Shown: piece by piece, positions 35,567-46,763 of the stretch
Position numbering within the stretch: position 1 is the first letter of the stretch
How the letters are laid out: each line of letters opens with the position of its first letter
Assembly: GCA_028023455.1 (NCBI GenBank)
Contig: JAQFVV010000022.1
Coordinates: 7,955,100-8,019,099 of the forward strand
Direction: 5' to 3'
Length of the DNA stretch: 64,000 bases
Source of the DNA: Epiperipatus broadwayi
Lineage: Eukaryota; Onychophora; Udeonychophora; Euonychophora; Peripatidae
Notes under the pieces: generated by a model
Told to the model about the DNA's origin: nothing
Seen by the model: the letters and a program-made list of their open reading frames with translations, nothing else
The model's database searches: none
Position numbers and translations under genes: made by a program

Positions 35567-36050
35567 TTAAAGCAGAAGTCAACCTCCGATAATACGCTAT
35601 TTTTTAAATATTATAAATCTCCATGCACTTGCCTGCCAGTAAGACTTTAAAAAACTTAAGTGAATCACTTAAGTTTAGAGAACATTTGTATGTGCACCAA
35701 CTCTCACTGACCATGCTTAAATCAGTCTTTGAGTTTATTGTATGCCTGATGTTTATTGAATTGAACAAATTTATTTTAACCTATTGCAGGAAAAAGGCAG
35801 TGTCTCATTTTTAACCATTTATGATAATATTAATAGGACTTATAAATGTAAATTTATTATTATATAGTATTGAAAATTTTGAAATTATTAAAATGGAAAT
35901 CAACCTCCAATAATGTACTATTTCTTAAATATTATAAATCTCTGGCACTTACTGACGGCGGAAATTTATATTATTTAAGAAATAGCACATTATCGGAGGT
36001 TGACTTCCACTTTAATAATTTCAAAATTTTTAGCACTGTATAATAATAGA
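35567..36050 (+). mobile_element. Family 6 direct-plus-inverted foldback
   Basis: The segment GTCAACCTCCGATAAT with following bases at about 35567-35640 recurs directly at 35871-35950 (period about 300) and then inverted at about 35965-36045. The last two form a hairpin with about 75-base arms and a spacer of about 20 bases. Coding and hammerhead core not found. A short near-palindrome (AAACTTAAGTGA and its inverse) sits at 35652-35676. Layout is as in families 1, 2 and 4. Confidence 0.6.
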
Positions 36051-36770
36051 TGAAAATAAAAATGTATGTCATAAAATTTTTTTAAAGGAAAATTCAAAGT
36101 AAAAATAAATAAAGATACAGCAAAGTTGGATTACATTTTGACTAACAACAACTGAAATAAAATTGATTAAAAAATACATTATTAACAAGTAATATTTTTA
36201 GCTTTTAGAAATATCACAGTAAATACAAAGTAGAATTTGCAAATTGTTTTAAAGTATTAATAAACTTCAGTAAAGGTTCAGACTTGAATATATTTAATAA
36301 AAGCTACTAAGATCAGATATAAGGTTAAGAAGCAATGCACAAGTAAATTTTATGCATAAACAAAGCAATGTATGTAAAAAAATATGAAAACATTTACAAA
36401 TGATTCATAAATAATTAAATGGCCTTATTGGCTGAGAGTTCATAAGAAGTTCTAGTGCAGAAAATGCCGGAAATGAAATCAATCTGAGAACTTCATATTC
36501 CAGAATTTAATCTGCTTTTATACTAAACAATGCAGGGCTTTAAAAATGATTCCTTTAGAAGAATTAAATATCTAGAGTTGTGTAAAATCATACAAAAATG
36601 AGTTAATAATTCACTGTGAAAAAAAGCTATATATATATAAAAATAAAAATCACAAAAGTATAAGACAATATTTTAATATTGGAAAAAAAGTTATTTAAGT
36701 AATAAAAAAAATTATAGCTCTATTATTAAAAAGAGGATAATATCATTAAGAGTATTACAAAAATATATAG
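36051..36770. other. AT-rich non-coding DNA
   Basis: No feature supported. Confidence 0.55.
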
Positions 36771-37210
36771 AGGATTTGAACTCAGACTTTCAAGTTTTAT
36801 ATAGTCATCCACTCTATCCAATATAATTGATACACATGACCATATACTTTTTAAAAATAACAAATGATCTCTAATATATGCATTTTATGTTGAACCCGCA
36901 TTCATCACTTAGTCTGGATCATCATTACCCACACATATACATAATCAGTTCTTGGTTTATATTAAGATAGCAAATCTATACACTTTGGTAGATGGGATCA
37001 ATCCTCTCCACTCTCCAGCTATCCATATTACTGAAAATCTGATGTTAGAGTGCCCAAAGCCCTTGATGATGCCAGGATTATAATCATACCTATATTGACC
37101 TTAAGTCAATCTGACTCTTCATATATAGGACCATAATATGTCCATTTAAATACACAGAAGAGGGATGGTCAGAATACAGGCTGAATATGTAAGATTGAAA
37201 TATAAGTTTA
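36771..37210 (-). mobile_element. Family 1 element, long form (minus)
   Basis: Read on the minus strand: a 5' segment with CAGATTGACTTAAGGTCAAT shared with 10155-10310, the leader with TTGCTATCTTAATATAAA, a decayed hammerhead, then a tRNA-like 3' part with TGGATAGAGTGGATGAC (A-box-like) and GAGTTCAAATCC (B-box-like). At about 440 bases it is the longest single copy and shows the probable full order of the family. Confidence 0.65.
36871..36918 (-). ncRNA. Hammerhead motif, family 1 (decayed)
   Basis: The core reads GTGATGA instead of CTGATGA, stem II is mismatched and GAAA has become AAAA. Recognisable only by alignment to the intact copies. Confidence 0.45.
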
Positions 37211-37389
37211 ATGTATACAGCCATCAATCATCATATGATCATCATTCTTTATGCTTACATAAGCTGTTTTTTTTTTTACAGAGGTAAAACTGTCCATACA
37301 GAAGTGCCACTTGGTGCAAGCCAGAATAATCAATGGATGCAGTAAGGTTTGTGCATAAAATCCCTATTTAGTGCCTACTCATCCAATAC

Positions 37390-37429
37390 CCCCAGACTAG
37401 TTTCTAGCTTATGGCTTTCATCAGTGAGG
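37390..37429 (-). ncRNA. Hammerhead ribozyme motif, family 2 with compensatory stem II change
   Basis: Minus strand: stem I CCTCA/TGGGG, canonical core CTGATGA, stem II AGC/GCT with loop CATAA, GAAAC, loopless stem III ACT/AGT and a GUC cleavage triplet. Relative to the 2.8-kb copies, the first stem II pair changed from G-C to A-U on both sides, which supports the helix. Confidence 0.72.
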
Positions 37430-37563
37430 AACCTTGGATCTTAGAGTACTGCACCTAAATTTTAGACTCAAAGCTTTATAGTTAACTAAAAAAGTAAAAG
37501 GTGGCTGCTGGTGGGTTGCATTAGATCCTAAGATCTAGTTGCAGTGCTCTCAAATCCAAGGCT

Positions 37564-37603
37564 CCTTATTGAGGAAAGCCACAAGCTTGAAACTAGTCTG
37601 GGG
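37564..37603 (+). ncRNA. Hammerhead motif, family 2 (core decayed)
   Basis: Stem II AAGC/GCTT, GAAAC, ACTAGTC and TGGGG are preserved, but the core reads TTGAGGA instead of CTGANGA, so cleavage is unlikely. Confidence 0.55.
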
Positions 37604-37715
37604 ATATTGGCTGAGTAGGCACTAGATAGGGATTTTATGCACAAACTTTCCTGTATCCATTGATTATTCTGGCTTGCACTGAGTGGTGCAACTGTATGAA
37701 GAGTTTTGCCTTTGT

Positions 37716-39050
37716 ATAATGTATATAATTAACCAAGATGTAAATTAAAGGGGATCCTTTTTAATTACATCTAGGTTAAATATATACATTATACTTGTAT
37801 TTCAAAAATATATAGATAAGGACAAAAATTCACAAATAAACCCTGCAATTGTACAACACATTCAAGGAAAGGCAATGCCACTAAAAAAAAATTAAAAGTC
37901 TGAATTACAACTAGATTGGGTATGTTGATAAAAGAGATGACACTAGAATAATAGTTGAAGTTTTTTAAATTAGAACCTAAAAAGTTTATAAAAGATGTAT
38001 GGATTAGATAAAAAAAAGATTGCTGGAGTAAGGTTGAGAAGGGAAAATATGAGAACTAAGAAACTGCAATGGATTTTTAATGGACTATTCAAAAATAAAA
38101 TTATTAAGTTTTAAATAGTGAGAGGTAAAATCTCAATTTTGAAAACATCCTTAAATATCTTATTAAAATATATTAGCATCTTCAATTGCCAGTCATTGAA
38201 AAATGGTAAAGGAGAAGATCTTACTCATCAGATTTGCAAATTCCAGGGTGCTAATTGTTAAAAAAGTTTTCTATCCTTGTTTTAATTTATAGGCAAGAAT
38301 AGCTATCAACATCAGATAGTTAACTAGTTTGGCTTTGAGCTGACTACTTAGAAAATGAAAGAGTGATTAAAACTAATTGAACCCACGTTCTTCACATTAC
38401 TAGCTGTTGTGTTACTATGAAACCAATTGCAATTATGGTGCTGTGAGAATTTTCCAGAATACATATTAAATTTGCCTATATTATGTATAGATATAAATGT
38501 TTAATTTATAATTATATATGTGTATATATATTGCATATAAAAGAAAGTTTAGTTTTTATAACAATTCTTCCAATACTTTATATTTTAATAAGTTTGCACA
38601 CAAATCTTTCATTTTTTTATTTTCAAAGGTACTTTATTCATTCTTGGCCAAAAAAAATATTGATTACATTTGCTTACATTTTTTTCTTTTATCCAATGTT
38701 AAAATGCAATTAAAAAAGCATCAAAAATATTAAATTATTACACAAGTGGCCAAACTATATGTACAAGACTGAGATTACATGTCATTCACAGCAATTACAA
38801 ATATACATAAATTCTTAAATCAAGCATGTCATGGTGTAGCTTTGAATATTGAGAGAGAATTTGTTTCTATGTATATTTTGTTTTCAGCAACTTTTTTCTC
38901 TCATTCTCTTATTATTTCAAGCTTATCTCTATATTCAGCAACTTTTTAAAGCTGTTTCTCTTATTACTTCAATCTTATCTCTAAATGCATTTGGGTATAT
39001 TCTTGGATTGTTACTTTAAACAAATATGCATTTTGTACACCATATTGCAT
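37716..39050. other. AT-rich DNA with a possible tRNA-like scrap
   Basis: At about 38375-38440 the minus strand has TGGTTTCATAGTAAC and, downstream, a B-box-like GTGGGTTCAATTAG, perhaps a decayed tRNA-SINE. Otherwise nothing recognised. Confidence 0.35.
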
Positions 39051-39302
39051 CTAGAACAAAAACACTAGCCCATATGTGTGAAAAAAGCCTTTAGCAGAGT
39101 TTTCAAAGAGATATTTAATGTTTATATTTTTATTCTTAAACATAGTTGATGTCTTAGCTATGACCTTATCAAGACTGGGACAAGAGAGAATAATGTGAGA
39201 TTGTGTTTCTGATTTCTTTTTGTAAAGATTACAGCAGTCATATATCTGAATATGTTTCCTGTATTTGCAAAAATGGTTGATAGGTAAGGCCTTCGAGTTC
39301 AT
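39051..39302 (-). pseudogene. Possible LINE C-terminal zinc-binding fragment
   Basis: An 83-codon minus-strand frame holds YDCCNLYKKKSETQSHIILSC. Many LINE reverse transcriptases end with a C-x2-C ... E-T-x2-H-I-x3-C zinc-binding motif of this layout; here one cysteine position is Y. No reverse transcriptase is visible upstream. Could be coincidence. Confidence 0.3.
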
Positions 39303-39944
39303 TTTACCAGGAGATCAAAAAACTTAGATTTAAGGGACCAGTATGTTAAGTATAAATTTTTCTTAATAATCTTCGACTGGGTAAAATAATGAATATACTT
39401 CCCAACAATGATATCTGTTTTATTGAAGGGGAGTAAACAAGATTATGTCTTCAAATAATGAGTATTTAATAAATTTCAAATAACCAGTAATTGGAGATAG
39501 TTTTTTGGTGTGATTATAAAAGCTATTTTAAGATAATAAAATAACCTAGCACATGCTGAGATGATGTCAAGTGATTTTTGGATTCTAAATGAGTTTACCA
39601 ATTGCAGGCTAATGCAATTATACAATAATGAATATGGAAGCCTTCTAATTGAGATCACAACTTTTTTTATCTCAGTGAAGTTTTCTAAATTGTGTATGGA
39701 TAAAGTTAATAATTTTCTTAATAAAATTTATTATAGAAGTGTAATATACCATTATCATTAGCATATTGTATAATGAAGTCTTTGCATAGAGAAGAAAATG
39801 ATACAGTTTTGATAGTGAATTAATAATGTTCAATATTTTATTAGTAATATTATTCTGTATGTTAAAATCTTTCATTTTTTACTGTTTTATATACTGAATA
39901 ATATATACATCCTCTAAAGTCTTGTCTATGAATTAAAAGCATTT
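39303..39944. other. AT-rich non-coding DNA
   Basis: Small overlapping open frames on both strands show no domain. Nothing supported. Confidence 0.5.
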
Positions 39945-40435
39945 TAAATGTTGAACAAAGAATCAAAACTAGAATAAATCTACCTATTCTTGAGAACTCT
40001 GTTATTTATAAGCATAACTTCGTCAGCATTGTTGGTAATTCAGGGCGAAATTAATTTATCAACCAGATAAAATATAGTACTTAAGACTTATTAAACTCAC
40101 AATCAATTATCCAAGGCAGGAGACAGCATCTCTTTTTTAATACATTGATCATAATGATTAAACAAGATTTAATATGTAAATTTTAAATTAAACATAGCTC
40201 AATGTATATAAAAACATATTAAATATTATTTGATTATTACAATCAAGTTGTTAAAAGAGAGATGCTGTTTCCAGCCTTGTATAACTCTTTAAGTGCCATA
40301 TTCCACCTGGCTGATAAATTAATTTCACTCTGAATTACCAACAGTGTTGACAAAAATATGCTTATAAACATCATAGTTTCCAAAAATAGGGATTTATTCT
40401 ATTCTTGATCCTTCATTCAACATTTAGTGTGCTTT
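39945..40435. mobile_element. Family 7 inverted repeat with faint HHR-like motif
   Basis: The left arm (about 39945-40140) and right arm (about 40250-40435) are inverted copies of one sequence, diverged perhaps a fifth, around a roughly 110-base centre. On the minus strand of the left arm, CTGACGA is followed by a GTTAT/ATAAC stem, but GAGTT stands where GAAAC is needed. The right arm copy of the core is TTGACAA. Confidence 0.55.
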
Positions 40436-40494
40436 TAATTCATAGCCTGGAGAGAGTGATGTATTCCTTTATATATATATATTTATATATATAT

Positions 40495-42504
40495 TGTAAT
40501 GGAATATAATATCCCATCACATTATTTTAAAATTATAAAATAAAAGATCATAAATGAAAATTGATTTATTAAAAAGAAAAAAACTTAACTTAAAAACTGA
40601 AATTTAAAAACTGTTTAACGTATATATATAGATCGCATGATGGACAACTTTAAAAACTTTTAAAAAAATAAAAATATTTGAAAGTAATTTTTTTGTAAAA
40701 AAGTAAAGATATAAAGATTTGATATTTTTGAAAATAGAAATAATGTTGATTTCTATAATCTTAGAAAATGGAAATGATTGTCTTATTAATTAAATGATTG
40801 TTCAAAATCAAACTGGCCCTTGAGGCATTTAAAATAAATTAAAGGGTCAGATAAGAGAGTACAAAGAAATTAAATGACCAATGCAAACACCAGAAATGTC
40901 AGCACGGACCGTAATTGAAACACCAGAGGATTAGTGATGTCTTGCCGGTTGAATCCAAAGATTGGATGATAAGAGACTAATAAAAATATAAAAGCCAAAT
41001 TATTATTATAATTGTGATTGGAGAGCTGACTATAAATATGTCATTATAACTAGCTATATTGCAGATTTTCATGATGTGGAAGTCTGCAATAAATTTAATT
41101 TTCCAGACAACCAGCTGAGACCTTCCTATGACAGTTAGGGACCAAAAAGAAATGGCAAGTAGCGGCTTTGTTTTTAAAAAGGAAGAACAAACAATCTACA
41201 TAAGTGATCATGAAGATGGACCTTAAAATCAGAATCCGTAAAGTATAAACTTTTACCAATTGAACTTTCTGTTAAATAATTACCGTATAATGTCAATAAG
41301 TAATCGGTCCAAAAAAAAAAATATAAATGAATGTACTCTTATCTGACAAAGAATAGAACTCTAAATCAATTATAAATATTTTTTTTTATATATGTTTGCT
41401 ATTTCAATCATTTCCATTTTTTTTAAATTTAATTATTTATGTTTGTATTTAACTAGGTTATTTATTTCTATTCTGTTTTAACTAAAATGTATTAAATTTA
41501 AAATTGGGTGTAGATAGCTGCATGGATAAGGATTAATAACTATGTTTAAATTCGTTTATGTTTAGTTTGAGGGATTTTAATTACAGGCTATTTGTTTCAT
41601 AGTTAGGGCAATGATTGTGGAGGGATATATGGGTGTTTATATTAATGTAGTGTGAAGTGTGTTTAGCATACAGGGCAATATGCCCAACTGAATGCAAGAC
41701 CCCAAAGAGGCAGTCATATCATTGAAATGATCGCAGATGTATTTCCTGCACCATTGACCCCTTCTAGCTCAGACAGGGAGTTATAAGATGGCAGAAAGAC
41801 CACTCTCCCCCATATGTAGCACTCTTTAAAAATAATCATATATGATTCTTTAGTCAGACAGATGTACTTTCCTGTTCTGGACATGGATCATTTCCTTCAA
41901 ATAATATGCTGTCAGATGCACATTCCTGTCAGCATGGTTTTATGCTAGCATCTTCATATTACATTGATTGCGACTATATATCTGGAAGCAGGCATTGGGT
42001 TGTCTACGAACTTCTAGTCTGAGATTGAATGAATGTTTTGATAAGTTTTTAAGTGGAAAAAAAATCTATGTAGACTATCTATACTCGACATGCTAAAGTA
42101 ACATATAATTTAAATATCCATCTGTGTGGTCTATTTAAATAGTAATTTGAATTTAAAATTTAAAAAAATTATTAATGTTAAAATAAATTTATTTCTCAAT
42201 TTTCAATGTGCGTTAATAAAATATATTTGTGTGTTAATTACTGGCAGTGGCTTCTTTTATTGTACTGTTCTAAATATTTAATATATATTTTGAGAATACA
42301 AATCTATTGAAACTTATAAATGTTTAAAATCTCTGCTACTCTATGAGCTAGTGACCTTGGGCAAACGGTCAAAACAATATATATAAAACTTTTTTTTGAA
42401 TCTTAACTTACGTATCTGCCTACTATATAAATTTTTCTAGGTTCAAATGCCTAGATGGTGCCCATGTAGTGCAGATACATTTAAGGCCCATTCATTGACC
42501 ATTA
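40495..42504 (+). repeat. 5' LTR
   Basis: 2010 bases from TGTAATGG to CCATTA. It matches 43140-45075 nearly throughout, apart from a stretch of about 75 bases near 40785-40865 missing from the 3' copy and scattered substitutions and small indels. No coding potential seen. Confidence 0.8.
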
Positions 42505-42507
42505 AAG

Positions 42508-42525
42508 TGGTGCCCAACATGGGGC
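42508..42525 (+). other. Primer-binding site of the LTR element
   Basis: TGGTGCCCAACATGGGGC begins three bases after the LTR end. TGG-G/T-GCCCAAC-type sequences complementary to a tRNA 3' end prime minus-strand synthesis in LTR retroelements. The exact tRNA is not determined. Confidence 0.7.
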
Positions 42526-43139
42526 GATCTTTTAATAAACCATGAGTGTCCTAAGAATTTTAAAAAAATAAATCATGCCAGTAAGATTTTTCTTTAAAAA
42601 TGAGTATATATATTTGTGTATTAATGTAATGTTATAGTCCGATATTAATAAACCACGAGTACCTTGAAAATGAAGCCCATAATATTTTTTTTCTGAAATG
42701 AGTATAGATATGTTTTGTATTAACGTAAAGTTATAGTTTGAATTTTGTGTAAAAAGTACTGCCAGTAAGAAAATTGTGCATATGTAGAAATAAATGCGAG
42801 GAATAAAATGTAATAATTAATATAAATCATAATTTAATTAAAAAAAAAAGAGTCTAAAATCACGTAACTTCTTTGACTTGCCTAAGTTAATAATGAAATG
42901 TAGGGAAAAGGGAACTCTGGAGGGAGGAGGTGTAATCTCAGCTGGGGTAAAAAGGAAAGAATAGTCAGCATTTTTTCTTGTAATTACTAACCAAAGTTAT
43001 GTCTTTTCATTAATAAACAAAGTTTTGTCCTTTTAAAAAAAATTTAGTATAATAATCAATTTGTGTAATGTCATTACTAACACTAAGTAAATTCTTTTTT
43101 TTTTTTAATGTTTTTATTTTTTGACGAAGTTTACTGATA
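42526..43139 (+). other. Non-coding interior of the LTR element
   Basis: No open frame of note. An imperfect tandem repeat of roughly 115 bases occupies about 42530-42770, marked by TTAATAAACCAYGAGT and then ATGAGTATA; a third, shorter piece with GCCAGTAAGA follows. The purine-rich run lies at about 42900-42935. Confidence 0.65.
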
Positions 43140-45075
43140 TGTAATGGAATATAATATCCCGTCACATTATTTTAAAATTATAAAATAAAAGATCATAAAT
43201 AAAAATTGATTTATTAAAAAGAAAAAAACTTAACTTAAAAACTGAAATTTAAAAACTGTTTAACGTATATATATATATCGCATGATGGACAACTTTAAAA
43301 ACTTTTAAAAAAATAAAAATATTTGAAAGTAATTTTTTTGTAAAAAAGTAAAGATATAAAGATTTGATATTTTTGAAAATAGAAATAATGTTGATTTCTA
43401 TAATCTTAGAAAATGGAAATGATTGTCTTAAAAAAATTAAATGACCAATGCAAACACCAGAAATGTCAGCATGGACCATAATTGAAACACCAGAGGATTA
43501 GTGACGTCTTTCCAGTTGAATCCAAAGATTGGATGATAAGAGACTAATAAAAATATAAAAGCCAAATTATTATTACAATTGTGATCGGAGAGCTGACTAT
43601 AAATATGTCATTATAACTAGCTATATTGCAGATTTTCATGATGTGGAAGTCTGCAATAAATTTAATTTTCTGGACAACCAGCTGAGACCTTCCTATGACA
43701 GTTAGGGACCAAAAAGAAATGGCAAGTAGCGGCTTTGTTTTTAAAAAGGAAGAACAAACAATCTACATAAGTGATCACAAAGATGGACCTCAAAATCAGA
43801 ATCCGTAAAGTATAAACTTTTACCAATTGAACTTTCTGTTAAATAATTACCGTATAACGTCAATAAGTAATCGGTCCAAAAAAAAAATATAAATGAATGT
43901 ACTCTTATCTGACAAAGAATAGAACTCTAAATCAATTATAAATATTTGTTTTTATATACGTTTGCCATTTCAATCATTTCCATTTTTTTTAATTTAATTA
44001 TTTATGTTTGTATTTAACTAGGTTATTTATTTCTATTCTGTTTTAACTAAAATGTATTAAATTTAAAATTGGGTGTAGATAGCTGCATGAATAAGGATTA
44101 ATAACTATGTTTAAATTCGTTTATGTTTAGTTTGAGGGATTTTAATTACAGGCTATTTGTTTCATAGTTAGGGCAATGATTGTGGAGGGATATATGAGTC
44201 TTTATATTAATGTAGTGTGAAGTGTGTTTAGCATACAGGGCAATGTGCCCAACTGAATGCATGACCCCAAAGAGGCAGTCATATCGTTGAAATGATCGCA
44301 GATGTATTTCCTGTGCCATTGACCCCTTCTAGCTCTATGGACAGGGAGTTATAAGATGGCAGAAAGACCACTCTCCCCCATATGTAGCACTCTTTAAAAA
44401 TAACCATATATGATTCCTTAGTCAGACAGATGTACTTTCCTGTTCTGGACATGGATCATTTCCTTCAAATAATATCATGCTGTCAGATGCACATTCCTGT
44501 CAGCATGGTTTTATGCTAGCATCTTCATATTATATTGCTTGTGACTATATATCTGGAAGCAGGCATTGGGTTGGCTACGAACTTCTAGTCTGAGATTGAA
44601 TGAATGTTTTGATAAGTTTTTAAGTGGAAAAAAAATCTATGTAGACTATCTATACTCGACATGCTAAAGTAACATATAATTTAAATATCCATCTGTGCGG
44701 TCTATTTAAATAGTAATTTGAATTTAAAATTTAAAAAAATTATTAATGTTAAAATAAATTTATTTCTCAATTTTCAATGTGCGTTAATAAAATATATTTG
44801 TGTGTTAATTACTGGCAGTGGCTTCTTTTATTTTATTGTACTAAATATTTAATATTGATTTTGAGAATAGAAATCTATTGAAACTTATAAATGTTTAAAA
44901 TCTCTGCTACTCTATGAGCTAGTGACCTTGGGCAAATGGTCAGAATAATATATATAAAAGTTTTTTTTGAATCTTAACTTACGTATCTGCCTACTATATA
45001 AATTTTTCTAGGTTCAAACGCCTAGATGGCGCCCGTGTAGTGCAGATATGTTTAAGGCCCATTCATTGACCATTA
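43140..45075 (+). repeat. 3' LTR
   Basis: 1936 bases matching the 5' LTR in order and orientation. Differences look like a few per cent plus the single larger deletion, so the insertion is not very old. Confidence 0.8.
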
Positions 45076-45424
45076 GTATATATATATAGAACTATGTCTA
45101 ATTTAAAGTTTATATATGTGTGTGATCCCTCATGCATAGGACCTTAATATGTTTATTTAATTATACAAAAGAGGGATAGGCTGAATACAGACTGAATATG
45201 TAATATTTAAATACAAGTATATTGTTTATACTAAATTTAATGTAATTATAAAAGTCTTGAACCAAGATTTTCAAGCTCACTATAGCTATCCAATCCATCT
45301 TATACAAATCTATATACATGACCATATATATATAAGTATCAATAGAAGAGATTTGAACTCAGATTTTCAAGCTCCTTACAGTAACTGACACACATGACCA
45401 CAAACATGTGAATAAGATAAATGA

Positions 45425-45472
45425 TATCCAATATACAGATTCCATGCTGAACCAGCACTCATCAGTTGATCC
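45425..45472 (-). ncRNA. Hammerhead motif, family 1 (GAAA mutated)
   Basis: The minus strand keeps CTGATGA, a G-U pair and stem II TGCT/AGCA with loop GGTTC. GAAA has become GGAA and stem III is changed; stem I retains CAA/TTG. Probably inactive. Confidence 0.6.
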
Positions 45473-45721
45473 AGATAATTTCCCACACACATATATAATG
45501 TGTTCAGTTTTATATTAAGATAGCACATTTTCAAACTTTAATGGATAGGCTTCGATCGTCTCCCCCCCCCCAACTTTTCAGCCAAACAATAACCTGGGTA
45601 TGAAAATAAGATTGACATTAACAAGGGTTTTGAGCTTTCAAGCGGAAAAGATTGAAGCCTGTGCATTAAAGTTTGAAGATTTGCTGCTATCTTAATATAA
45701 ACTAAACTGTGTGGGAGATGA

Positions 45722-45768
45722 TCTAACTAACTGATGAGTGATAATTCAGCACAAAATATGTATATTGG
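45722..45768 (+). ncRNA. Hammerhead motif, family 1 (decayed)
   Basis: Core CTGATGA at 45731-45737 is intact, but stem II is mismatched and GAAA reads AAAA. The TATATTGG that follows is preserved. Confidence 0.5.
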
Positions 45769-46004
45769 ATATTATTTATCTTTTTCACATGTACATAATC
45801 ATGTGTGTTGGTTATATAAGATGGAGTGGATAGCTATAGGGAGCTTGAAAATCTAAGTTCAAATCTCTTTTAATTATGTTAGGTTTTACTATAGACAATA
45901 CACTAGTATTTAAATATTATATATATGTACACACATACCAACAATTTTTAAAAAATATTTTATGAATGAAAATAGAAATCTAAGATAGCAAAAGATTAGT
46001 TAAA

Positions 46005-46763
46005 TAATGTAGATTTAGTAATTGAAGGCATTGTTTTTACCAATAATACTTTAGAGCTTCAGAAAATATTTAAGAGTTATCTGATGAAAGTAAAAAGTAA
46101 GTCTAAAGATAAACTCTATTCTAAGAAAAAAAAAGATGGCTAATTATGAATTAAAAGGAATTAACAGCTACAAACATGTTAGCCACACTATTAATACAGA
46201 CAGAAACATAATGGATGAAAATGGTTGTATAACTAAACTTGGATGGAGTGCTTTTTCTAAAAACAACCTGCTATTAAAAGGCAATAAGCCTATGTGATTG
46301 GAAAAGAAAATTTTTTAATACATGCGTTTTACTAGTTCTTACTTATAGATTTGAGACTTGAACACTTAACAGAAGAGAAATGGAGATTTTAGACCATTCA
46401 ATGAAGTATGGAGAGGTATATGTTACAACTAACTAGAAAAGTTAGAAAATGAATTGCATATGTGAAAGAACAAACAGGTACCACTAATATTATTTAAGGA
46501 ATTAAGGAACTAAAATAGAGCTGGGCTGGACATATTGATAGATGAGTTGGTAATAGATAACCGATTAAAGTTTTAAACATGATTTTCAGAGATTATAAAA
46601 GATACAGAAAGAGATCACATATGAGATTGATGGAAGAAATAAAGAAGTTTGATAGTGTGTTGCAAAGAAGAAACATTAGGAATTGAAAAAAAAACTGTTT
46701 CAAACTTAGAGATATTTTCATACTGCAATGGATTAATAATGGTTACAAATAATGATGATGATG
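46005..46763 (+). pseudogene. RTE-type LINE 3' remnant with ATG tail
   Basis: Starts near the reverse transcriptase motif C region (TNNTLELQKIF at about 46035). It continues through the connection segment (LTYRF then MEILDHSMKYMER-like residues) and AGHIDR. The C-terminal signature appears as RKRSHMRLMEEIKK (about 46598-46640), and it ends in ATGATGATGATG at 46755-46763. Several stops and frameshifts. Same family as 34640-34864 and the two minus-strand copies. Confidence 0.75.

Larger units (their letters stand above)
37273..37715 (+). mobile_element. Family 2 HHR-bearing foldback
   Basis: The minus-strand arm (37273 to about 37465) and plus-strand arm (about 37475-37715) are inverted copies of the family 2 unit with a short asymmetric centre. 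Outer ends are ACAGAGGTAAAACT and AGTTTTGCCTTTGT. The ends fall at the same unit position as in the other two insertions. No clear target duplication. It lies only about 60 bases from the family 1 element at 36771-37210. Confidence 0.75.
40495..45075 (+). mobile_element. LTR retrotransposon with about 2-kb LTRs and non-coding interior
   Basis: Two direct repeats of about 2 kb (40495-42504 and 43140-45075) are near-identical along their length. The first is followed at three bases by TGGTGCCCAACATGGGGC, the form of a tRNA primer-binding site. Each repeat starts TGTAATGG and ends CCATTA, so the termini are inverted. The 635-base interior has no gag or pol. It is therefore a non-autonomous element dependent on enzymes supplied in trans. 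A purine-rich stretch (about 42900-42935) lies 200 bases short of the second LTR rather than beside it. No clean target duplication was seen because the flanks are AT repeats. Confidence 0.75.
45085..45900 (+). mobile_element. Family 1 HHR element, inverted dimer with extra tRNA-like end
   Basis: Minus-strand family 1 sequence (to about 45562) and plus-strand family 1 sequence (about 45645-45900) lie head to head around about 85 bases. This is the same arrangement as 9906-10612. The minus side has the tRNA-like end twice (TTTTCAAGCTC near 45280 and near 45372) and the outer 5' segment shared with 37110-37210. The plus side ends in TAAGTTCAAATCTC, a B-box-like block. More decayed than the 9.9-kb copy; boundaries are approximate. 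Confidence 0.65.
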
